From assembly GCF_000485595.1 (NCBI RefSeq), contig NW_014577401.1:226043-263169 (forward strand): a DNA stretch of 37,127 bases, read 5' to 3'. Below, piece by piece: positions 1 to 9,354 of this stretch (position 1 is the stretch's first letter; the number at the start of each line of letters is the position of its first letter). The notes below the pieces were generated by a model. The model had not been told where the DNA came from. It made no database searches and worked only from the letters and a program-made list of their open reading frames with translations. This DNA is from Priapulus caudatus (taxonomy: Eukaryota > Priapulida > Priapulimorpha > Priapulimorphida > Priapulidae). The translations under genes and the position numbers were made by a program.

Positions 1-1194
1 AGAGAGATTTACACAGCACGTTATTGGATCTAAACTTACAGTCTACTTACGAAGTTTTAGAAACTGTACATAAAATGTACTAAATCATAATTATTAATGT
101 TCTAAACAATAATCAGTACATACAAGTGTAGATATGACATCAAGGATAAGATAATATATTTAGATATAACTATAAGATATTAATCCTATAATATTTCTCC
201 TGATAACATGCATAATAATAATTATGAAAAAACTGCTAGGAAAATATTATGATGAAATAAGATTTTGAAAATGCCGCTCCACATTTTGAAAGTGTTGAAG
301 ACAGATGAAACCTGTGATTAACGCTGTTGGATTAATCAATATATGTCTTGCAAGCCACAACATGTCGAGGTGTTGTTTCGCAATGCTAACAAGTGGACCA
401 AATACAATGGTCACACGTTTATCACCTACAGTAAGCAGTCGGCACGCTCGACCACAAGTATACCATGATTGGAAGAGTAAGTAATTAATGCAGAAACTGT
501 TGATACCAATCGTTAGCGATCAATGACCGTCGCTCACGTGTGCGCGGTGTTAAACTGACAGAGTGCAATGTACTTGTAATACGGTTTCTTTTGTTGAGGC
601 TTAGTTGAATTTTGGAGGATCAATTGGCACCTAGTTCAAGGCGGCTCGGTTATGTGTTACAGGAGTGTGATTAAACGCTGGATGTGTCTGGAAGAGCTTG
701 AAAGAAACAGCCAGTAGTCAGTAAAGAAACTGCACAGACCACAGACCGACAATACCTGCAGGGAGTCCCACCATTCATGCAACCTCTAGCGGCGCTAAAA
801 CGCAAATCCTGCCTCATCGGGAACTGTTATAACGAATGAGAAATGCCAACAATTAGGTGTCCGTAATATATCCTGGCTGTCCCTGCCGAGACATATAAGC
901 CAGGGCCAGATAAGATATCGGCCGAACGACGAGGATCGATTATAAACGCCGGTGATTAATTCTGGCAACAAAATGGCGAAACAGTACGCGCTAGTGACTG
1001 ACACGGGTCGCATGTAGAGTAGCGACAATTAATGTAGGTAAGAACATGGGTCATTCCTGCGCTGACACGAATGCATGCGATTAACAAACTCAGCGCGTGA
1101 CTAGGTGCGCGAGCAAGAGTAGCGACCGCACGTCGTTCGACCGCAAAGCCGAACACGATCGGCGAAGCAGCAACGTGCGAAGTGCCGCCGTCCA
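1..1194. other. No supported gene; region upstream of TAF1B
   Basis: The first ~650 bases are AT-rich and hold only short chance open frames with no recognisable protein. GC content rises from about 950 onward as the TAF1B start is approached, as expected of a promoter or 5' UTR region. I see no convincing exon, tRNA or transposon terminus here. Confidence 0.5.
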
Positions 1195-3809
1195 ATGGCT
1201 CGGAGTTGCGTATGTCTGCGGGTTCGGAGCGGCGAGTTCCAGTGCAGTCGATCGGGGCCACTACTACTGACACGCTGTGCTTAAGCACACGCAGTCGCAG
1301 GACCTGCGGCGAGGAAGTGCGCGAGGAGATCGCCGGACGAGATCGAGCCGAAGTTCCGGTTCACGCTTGAAAGCCGTCAGCGTCGCGCGGAGCCGCGCGC
1401 GCCGGGTCTCGCGCTCGCGGCGCGGCGCGGGGCGCTGCGCTCGCTGAAGCCGCTACGCAGGCGTTCACGATCGTCCTGGCGAAGCAGACGAAGTGCTTGC
1501 TCGCTGCGGGCCGCCGCCCGCTCTCAGGGAGCTCGTCTTCCAGCTGTGGGCGGCGTACCTGTGCCGGCCGCGGCATCGCCTTCAGCGCGGAGCGGAGGAG
1601 GGGCCGCCGCCGCGCCGTCGTCGCGAGCTGCGTCGCGAGGCGGCGCACGGAGCGAGCGGAACAAGCGCGCGGCACGAAGCTGTCGAAGGACGGAAGCGGA
1701 GCAGAGGCTGCTGCAGAAGGTGTTCGAAGACGAGGAATCTATACAGCGACGACGGCGGACGAGGACACGGACGGAGGAAAGGCATCCGACGACGAGGACG
1801 ATGGTACAGAAGCGCCTCTTCGAACCGAACGTGAAGGCAGAGAACTGCCCCCTGGCGGTGCCGAGCGTGGCGGCGCAGAATTGCCCCCTGGTGCCGAGCG
1901 TGACGGCGCAGAACTGTCCCCTGGTGCCGAGGGTGACGGTGCAAAACTGCACCCTGGTGCCGAGGGTGACGGCGCAGAACTGCCCCCTGGTGCCGAGCGT
2001 GACGGCGCAGAACTGCACCCTGGTACCGAGCGTGACGGCACAGAAGTGCACCCTGGTGCCGAGCGTGACGGCGCAGAACTGCCCCCTGGTGCCGAGCGTG
2101 ACGGCGCAGAACTGCCCCCTGGTGCCGAGGGTGACGGTGCAGAACTGCCCCCTGGCGACGGAGACAGCGATGGCGAACTGCCCCCTGGCGACGGAGACAG
2201 CGATGGCGAACTGCCCCCTGGCAACGTGGAACACGATGGGGAAGCTGTGCCAGGTGGCGCACCTCACTCGCGGCCGCGTAAGTACGGCGGCCGGCGTCCG
2301 GGGATCGCGCAGTCGCCGGCGACGCTGCTGCGGCTGCGACACACGATCGGCTTCCTCTACCTCGCGCTTCTGCACCTCGGCCTGCCGCTGCTGCTTTCCG
2401 ACGTGCTGCGTCTCGCCGCCGCGGGCCGGCTGCCCTACTTCCGCTCGGCAGAGCTGCTCTCTGACTACGACATGTTCGCTGACGACGCGATGACGTTCCG
2501 GCCGCGGTCGTTGCCGCAGCGCGAGAGCGTCGTCGTTGACGCGCGGCTGCTGCGCGGCTTCCTCGCGCTGCCGGCGCCGCGCTCGCGCCCCGACGCCGCG
2601 CACATCCTCGCCCGCCTCCAGGCAGCGCTCGGTCTGCCGCGGCAGCTGCTCGAGGTCGCACGCGGCGTCGTCGTGGCGACGCCCGACCTTGTCGTCACGG
2701 ACGACGAGGCGCACGCGATGGCGGCGATCGTCGTGACGCTGCGCCTCGTGTTTGGCGTCGACGGCTCGACAGAGAGGGCGCTGTCGCGGCGTGCGCGGCG
2801 GGTCAACGCTGCCGCCGGCGCCCCCCGGGCATTCGTCTGGGACGACTGGGTGCGGCAGACACACGCTCGGTGGAAAGCGATGCGGTATCACCTCCCGAGC
2901 TCCGGCGTGGCCAACGTCATGAGCGACAAGTGCAACGCGCAGGCAATGCTGCATGCACATGCCACCCTCAGGGGGAGCCACCAGCTGCCCGCTGGGGAGC
3001 GGCGGCGCGGCGCGCGGCGGCCGTTCGCGGGCGCTCCGACTGACGGCACGCTGCCGAGTCCATTCGAGCACGCGCTCCGGGGAGAGGCATCCACCGCGGA
3101 GGAGCCATATGTTCCGCCGCCGGCTGCCGTGCTGCCACCTATCGGCGGCGATGACCCCGCCACGGATTTCTCGCACGCCTCGCTCGATTTCCTCGCGATG
3201 CCGCCGATGCTCCCGCGTCGAGCCAAGCCGGACGATGGTTCGCGAACCAAGCTAGCTGACTGCTGCCTGCGCCACGGCGAGTGCTATCGCCGCGTGACAA
3301 CCCGCAAGAGATGGCACAGCAGCAGCAGCGACAGCGACCCATCATGCTCTGACGATGCTGACACCGCGCCGACACTACGCGTTCCTCAGAGAACGCCGGC
3401 GAGAGCGGTCCACCGGCTCTCGGGGGAAATCGACGGGCGGGCGTCGAGCGCGGCCGAAGACGACAATGGCGGGGGCTGCAGCGGCGTCTACACCTGCTAT
3501 AAGCGGGCGAAAGAGGTGAAGATGGGACACTGGAGCAGGCCGTGGGAGCAGACGCCGGAGTTGCCGGACGCGCTGCGCTGGCTGCTGAACGTCTGCAGCG
3601 ACTGCATCGGCTGCACAGCGGCAACGCTGCTGCGCCACGTCGAGATGATCGAGGTGGCGCTCATCTGGCCGTCAGGTGGCGCTAAAGGCGACGGCCTGAC
3701 GATGGACGGCGTGCAGAAAGGTCTTCTCAACCTGGCGCTGCTGCGATGCCCCCTGGTGGAGCACCAGGCGTTACGGAACCGCGTGAAAAAGTCGGCAGCT
3801 GCAACTTAG
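1195..3809 (+). CDS. TAF1B: TAF1B-like RNA polymerase I initiation factor subunit, single exon, frame-broken at the 5' end
   Basis: TAF1B is the TFIIB-like subunit of SL1/TIF-IB that helps load RNA polymerase I on rDNA promoters in the nucleolus. The frame open from 1497 to the stop at 3809 carries a TAF1B-type cyclin segment from ~2338 (FLYLALLHLGLPLLLSDVLR, then GRLPYF), a second conserved block ending near 2895 (FVWDDWVRQTHARWKAMRY), and a C-terminal helix region at 3557-3664 (LRWLLNVCSDCIG). Upstream the homology continues but hops frame: a likely start ATG at 1195, CxxC-like cysteines at 1207 and 1217, DRGHYY at ~1250 followed by TQSQD at ~1292 (RRN7-type zinc ribbon), AFTIVLAKQTKCLL at 1461-1502, and ALRELVFQLWAAYL at ~1517-1558 in another frame. 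There is no intron, although vertebrate TAF1B has many. Either the assembly has indels in this GC-rich stretch or this is a decaying retrocopy. The identity is recognised from memory of the family, not from a search. Confidence 0.72.
1846..2232 (+). repeat. Coding 33-nt minisatellite inside TAF1B
   Basis: About 11-12 units of 33 nt encode an acidic 11-residue repeat of the type AERDGAELPPG, with variants such as TERDGTEVHPG and DGDSDGELPPG. The unit is a multiple of three, so copy-number change keeps frame. It lies in the part of TAF1B that is variable between species, between the N-terminal helices (LVFQLWAAYL) and the cyclin segment (FLYLALL). It also opens spurious frames on both strands. 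Confidence 0.9.
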
Positions 3810-4015
3810 AGCAGAGTAAGACTGAACGTTTGCGGCCCGGCGCTTTTGCGACCTGTTGAATGTGTGATCAGGAATGTTGTACACGAGTGTTGTACAAAAG
3901 CACTTATCCATACTCTCGTACAAGGCAACCTTGTTCTTACCACTGATGGAGGACCTGTCACCAATGATGGTTGGGTGGTGGAATGCATAGGAGAAGGTGG
4001 GAGAGTGACAGAAAC

Positions 4016-4703
4016 ACATTATTACCTCCGCCAAGGGGTTGGCAGGAGGTTATGTTTTCACCGGCGTGTGTTTGACTGTTTGTTGGTTTGTGGGTTTGTG
4101 TACAGCCTAACTGAAAAAGTTATGGACGGATTGTCATAAAATTTTCAGGATAGGTCAGAAATCGCCTAACTTAGAATTGATGAGATTTTGGTGGTGATCC
4201 GGATCCAATTAATTAATTAATTAATTAATTAATAAAATTTTCAGGATAGGTCAGAAATCGCCTAACTTAGAATTGATGAGATTTTGGTGGTGATCCGGAT
4301 CCAATTAATTAAAAAAAATTTCAGGATAGGTCAGAAATGGGGTAACTTAGAATTGATTACATTTTGGTGGTGATCCGGATCCAATTAATTAATTAACTAA
4401 TTAATTAATTAATAAAATTTTCAGGATAGGTCAGAAATGGGGTAACTTAGAATTGATTACATTTTGGTGGTGATCTGGATCCAATTAATTAATTAATTAA
4501 CTAATTAATTAATAAAATTTTCAGGATAGGTCAGAAATGGGGTAACTTAGAATTTATTACATTTCGGTGGGGATCCTGATCCAATTAATTAATAAATTTT
4601 TTCACTTAATTCATTAATTAATAAATAAAAATTTTCACAGTGAGAGAATTCAGCTGCCTTGGCGGAGGTCTGTGCTCTCCGAGTGCTCTAGTTAACATTA
4701 TTA
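4016..4703. mobile_element. Short non-autonomous inverted-repeat element with internal tandem array
   Basis: Inverted repeats ACCTCCGCCAAGG (4024-4036) and CCTTGGCGGAGGT (4657-4669) bracket the element. It continues past the right repeat to about 4694. The 9-mer ACATTATTA at 4016-4024 recurs at 4695-4703 and may be a target duplication, though it slightly overlaps the left end. Inside are five copies of an 81-100 bp unit starting with ATTTTCAGGATAGGTCAGAA at 4141, 4237, 4318, 4417 and 4517, each followed by GTGATCCGGATCC or a variant and a TTAA-rich spacer. There is no transposase. Termini of the ACCTCCGCCAAGG type are, to my knowledge, widespread in animal genomes. Confidence 0.75.
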
Positions 4704-5195
4704 TCAAGGCTGAACATTTTTATTTTAAAACTTGCTTCCATTAAGTGCATTTCCGTGGAAATTCTGCCAACAGACGAAAGCTTATAGAAAAATTACTTCA
4801 GGATTGAGCAGTAGTACTTGTCCTGCATACCACTGTTGGAAATTGTTCAGAATTACTTTCAGTGAGGTGGAATGTGTTGACCTAAAAATGGTATTAGAAC
4901 ATGGTATGTTATAAACTGCTTACTATTGCCATTCTGCGGTGATATCTGGTTTTAGTTGCATGTTATTGCAAGCCGCAATGACATGACCTATGTACCAAGT
5001 AGCAGTATGACCTGCAATTTGTTTGGTTTGAGTAAATAAAGACGATGTGCTTGGTATTATTTTCACAATTAATGTTCATGTGGTGAATTTGTATTTTCGT
5101 TTCGTTTTTGTTGCAACATATCCCACCCTTGCCCGGCATGTATTGAAACTGCATAAAATGAAGGGAAACCGCAAGATATATATATGCCACCGACG
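4704..5195. other. Gene-free spacer between the repeat element and the VARS 3' end
   Basis: AT-rich sequence with only short chance open frames. I see no exon, RNA gene or repeat terminus. TAF1B (rightward) and VARS (leftward) converge here. Confidence 0.5.
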
Positions 5196-5201
5196 TTTAT
5201 T
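5196..5201 (-). terminator. Candidate VARS polyadenylation signal (AATAAA on the minus strand)
   Basis: TTTATT on the plus strand reads AATAAA on the VARS strand, about 400 nt past the VARS stop codon. It would give a ~0.4 kb 3' UTR. No transcript evidence is available. Confidence 0.4.
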
Positions 5202-5603
5202 TTAATAAATATAATTCCACCTGCTCCGCCTTCCATAACAGAATTTCCAAGTTAGTGTTATTAGCAATGAAAGCAATCTCAGTGTATATAACTACAAGTT
5301 ATAACATGTAATGTATAAAGCGCACAAATTTCAGTATGCATAATGTTCGCATTGAATGTCATCAGATTTTAACTTGAACTGAACAGTACTGTTAGGCCTC
5401 CACATTTAATTACAGCATGCAAAAACAATTCCATGCGAGTGAATTATCATAGCCAATAAATTAGTAACAGCAAAAGTTAAAGTGGAAGTTGTTCGACAGA
5501 TATACAATATTTTTTCAATTCACAATTGCTTCTGAGAATACATGTATTGCAGGAGGTTCAGAGCATGCCGCCCTAGCAACGACTGATTGGCACAGCAATC
5601 CTG

Positions 5604-8600
5604 TTACTGCATCTTAGCAATAGTCTCAAGTGCTTCCACCAGCTTCTGTATTTCTCCTTCAATCTGCTCCATCTGTAAGACGTGTGGTAAAGGTCATAAC
5701 AAGGTCAATAACTTGTCAGAATACGAGTAGAATAAACGATATTGCAAATGAAATTAATTTGCTCTCAATCGTCACAATAAATTGATGTGTGCCTGATGAC
5801 CCAGCTACCTTGTCAGTGTTGGCCCTCCGCACATCCTCTGGAACCTTAGCAGCGTAGTCGGGCAACTGTGTGTTACGCTGCATCTTCTGAAGCTGCGCAG
5901 ACAGTTTGCCCTTCTTGTCATCCAGCTTTGCTGACTCCTTCAACGGATCTATGAGACCCTGGAGTAACAACACAAATGCCTCTGAAGATAAGCACGAGCT
6001 GGACAGAGAGACAGTGAGAACTGTATTAACAGTGTGGATAACCTCAGAACAGTTTCACGTAACAAAACTCGCGGATTCGACCAATCTGCCTAGCACGATT
6101 GACAGGCAACCATAGCCAATGCTGTTACGATAGGATCTTCTGAAAGACAGTGATTGGCAACAAAGTGCTGCAAATTTGACAATTAAGCATGTATGTGTGA
6201 AACACGTGCGTCCAGCCGGACCGACCTAGCAACAATATCCAAGAGGGTGGACATGCGTGAAGAAGAGGCCTCTACGGGGCACAGCTCTACTGTACGTCCC
6301 CACGTGGATTTGATTTGCTGGTGGGATGATGCCATTTTACATAAAAGTTATGTTGAGCAAAAGCTACACAAAGTTAGCAATAAACGACTAATTTCGATTT
6401 GTGGTAGTCTTCGTCAGGTTCTTCTAACTTTTTACAACTGAAAACAACTGTGCTTTACAGTGTGTTCTCTCCTCCTTATATATACCCTGGATCCCTGTGA
6501 AAGGGGGGCGTCAAAAGTGGGCGCCGAGGTGGTATCCCAATATCCAAGAGGGTGTCGTTATCGTGTACAGGCTGATAAGTCAATTTCATCTGCAGCAGTA
6601 TTTAACAGAAGTACACACGCAGCGATTTCAGATGTCAGCCACATTGGTGCCGTACGATGCGTGAAATGCTTATTATCACACAAGCTTTACGTTATGCTAA
6701 CCATCTGTCACGATAACACCCTGCTTGTTACTTTTCATGCGGACACAAGTGACGCGCGTCTCCTGCACAAAAATTCTACCTTCAGTAACAAGTGGACGAC
6801 ACAACGGTGCGAAACGGTGACGATGGCGCAACCCTCTGGTGGCTGTTCGTCAACCATTGTCGCCACCTGGTGAGAGGAAGTCAGTGTCTGCATGAGATCG
6901 GAGAACTGGTCCACTATGCTCTTCGTTTCCTTGTCACTGCACTTCAGGAACACTATAGCAGAAAGCCAAAATACATTGTTACTTATTACAGGCGTGCTTT
7001 CATCTAGCCACAGCCAACGCCCCTGAAAATTTGACAGAAATAAACTTTCCGGTGATGTTTTGCACCTCAGGTTCAACGTGGGAAATCACGTCCCGCTAGC
7101 GTGCGACGCACATGACGCTTACCATCAGCCGACTGCTTGGGTGTGAGCATGTAGTCGCTGCGCAGCGAGCGAATCTTGCCAATGATGTCCTGCGTGAAGG
7201 CGACACTCTCCTCTAGTCGCTCGTCTCTCACGGGATACTGCAGCAGACGCCACGACCAGAGTGTCAAACATCACAGAGTCACGCAAGGGTCAGCGTTGAG
7301 CAGCCCAGTCAAAAACATGTTAATCACGACACCCTAGCTGTGACTGAATCGAGTTATCCACATGCGACTGACAGACAGTTCTTCTAGCGAGTCATTGTTG
7401 TATTTGTAAGCATACCGACGTTGGTTCCGGATAGGCAGTGACACATATGCTCGGCGGGCAGTTGGGCGTGCGTCGCGGCAGACGCTGGTACAACTCCTCC
7501 GAGATGAAGGGCATGAACGGACTGATGAGACGCAGCGCCATGTCGAGACACGTGTAGAGAACGCTGCGCGACGCTGCCACCCTCTGCTGGTCGTCCTGGC
7601 GAAACACCGGCTTCAAGTACTCCTGCGAGCAGACGAAAATGACAAGGGTACGTATTAAAAGAGCAAAGCTGAACTAAGTATTGAAATATACACAACTGTA
7701 AAGTGGCCTAACTGCACGACTTGGTAAATTGCAAGTGTCCTTCTTGCAAATGTTCCAGTTTAAATATGCTGCAGGGTTGTTATTACTGGCTCAACTACGT
7801 GACGATGCTGGAATTGAGTTGAGACAAAATTGAACGGGGGCCAAGTTCCACTAGATTAGTTCATAGAGCTTGTGCAAAAAATGGTTGACAATCTTGGTGA
7901 TTAGTTAGCAATGAACAACTAGTTTTTGTTTTGATAATGAAAACTTGTTCTTCTACGATCGCGACGATCGACAGCAGCGCACGTACCAGATAAACGTCGC
8001 ACAGATCGTACAGCCAGAAGCTGTAGATCGCCGTGGTAACGCCCGGGAAGTCGTATGTCGTGAAGCCGACGTGGCACGCGTTGATTGCCACTGCGAGACG
8101 GCTGAGAATCCAGCGATCCATCGGCCGCTCACCGTCTAAGGGCTGCAACAACGACGTCACTAAGTCTCATACAAAGTCTCATGTGATTCCTTTTGTTTCC
8201 AGCAAGCCGACCCGGGACAGCAGCTGACGTCGAAGAGGAGGGGTCAACACGTACGGACACGCATACTTGCACACACGCACGCATGCACGCATACACACAC
8301 GCACGAACGCACATGTCATATAGATGTAGCTAATTAGTATCCATTAAAGGTTCAGTCGACACGACCAGACGACAAGGTGATGCGAAAGGCAATTAATCAT
8401 TCTCCTGCTGTGTGTGATTCTTATAAACGTAGGGGTGCCCGGCTAGGTATCTCACAAGTTTACAAATGCACAGTAAACACGCCATAGCAGCAGTTATCAA
8501 GAAACAGGTAGTGGTCAGATAGTGTCTGGCACCTCTGCAAGCAATACAGTTGGAATAGGATCGATCGTGCCCAAGCTGCCGGCACTGCCCTACACATCGA

Positions 8601-9354
8601 CTAATATCCGACCTGCACGCAGCAAGGCTAGTGTACACTCACCCTGGCCTCGGGCAGCGGCTGGTAATCGCTACCCAGGCACATCAGTGCAAACTTGGTT
8701 GCATTCCACAGCTTGTTGCAGAAGAAGCGATATCCCTGGACACGGTTCACATCAAGGTTGATGTCACGCCCTGCACGAGTCCAGTTAAACAATTTTTAGG
8801 GCAGAGCTAGTGCTGCCTTTGTTTTTAATCAGAATTTTTAGAGCACCACAGAAAGTAGGAAAAGAAGCAAGGCTAAGCATTTCCTGGAAATATGGGTTGT
8901 TAATACCACTTACTTTTCAATGGAATTTTTTATGCGGGATCAAAAGGGATACATACACAACATGGAAATATAACACAGTCTAACCAGGTAGGGCAGCCAT
9001 GACAGTTTACTGTCTTGGATATTGTACAATTCTAAGGTGTACAATTGCAAGTAAGAATGCCAATGACGGCACTTGCTCCCGATGTGGTGAAATTTATGTT
9101 TTGGCCCTGCAGAGATAATGCAGCCGAATAGTAACATAGTACCATAAAGGAAGCTGTTATACTCTCTCAGAATTCCTGCTGTAATACGGAAGGGGAGATT
9201 ACACGAACACAACCGATTTTTAATTGGAGAGGTCAAATCGTATACTCCGTAAAATTACGAACAGGTTCGTCTCACCTTGTGCCGTATAGGCCAGCAGGGC
9301 AAATCGCAATGCATCTGTTCCACACTCAGGGATTCCAGTGGGGTAATCCGCTTT
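5604..9354 (-). CDS. VARS1: VARS exons 17-24: end of catalytic domain, anticodon-binding domain and C-terminal tail
   Basis: Exons are 9276-9354, 8643-8770, 7987-8142, 7416-7622, 7123-7237, 6780-6952, 5809-5958 and 5604-5672. Exon 17 gives [17 protein letters not shown], exon 18 [20 protein letters not shown], exon 19 [20 protein letters not shown], exon 20 [18 protein letters not shown] and exon 21 [13 protein letters not shown]. Exon 23 ([20 protein letters not shown]) and exon 24 ([20 protein letters not shown], then TAA) form the tail helix typical of valyl enzymes. The stop codon is at 5604-5606. Confidence 0.93.

Noticed and set aside
1546-2493. 315-codon plus-strand frame with VPSVTAQNCPL repeats
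   Set aside because: It is the alternative frame of the TAF1B minisatellite. The conserved TAF1B blocks after ~2338 lie in the other frame.
1524-3176. 550-codon open frame on the minus strand
   Set aside because: It is antisense to TAF1B. It stays open because the region is GC-rich and the 33-nt minisatellite is a multiple of three. Its product is repeat-derived (GTRGQFCAVTL units) and has no known domain.
6193-6873. Plus-strand frames of 82 and 137 codons in VARS intron 22
   Set aside because: No recognisable domain; they overlap a VARS exon in antisense. The recurring AATATCCAAGAGGGTG at ~6234 and ~6539 suggests old repeat remnants rather than a gene.
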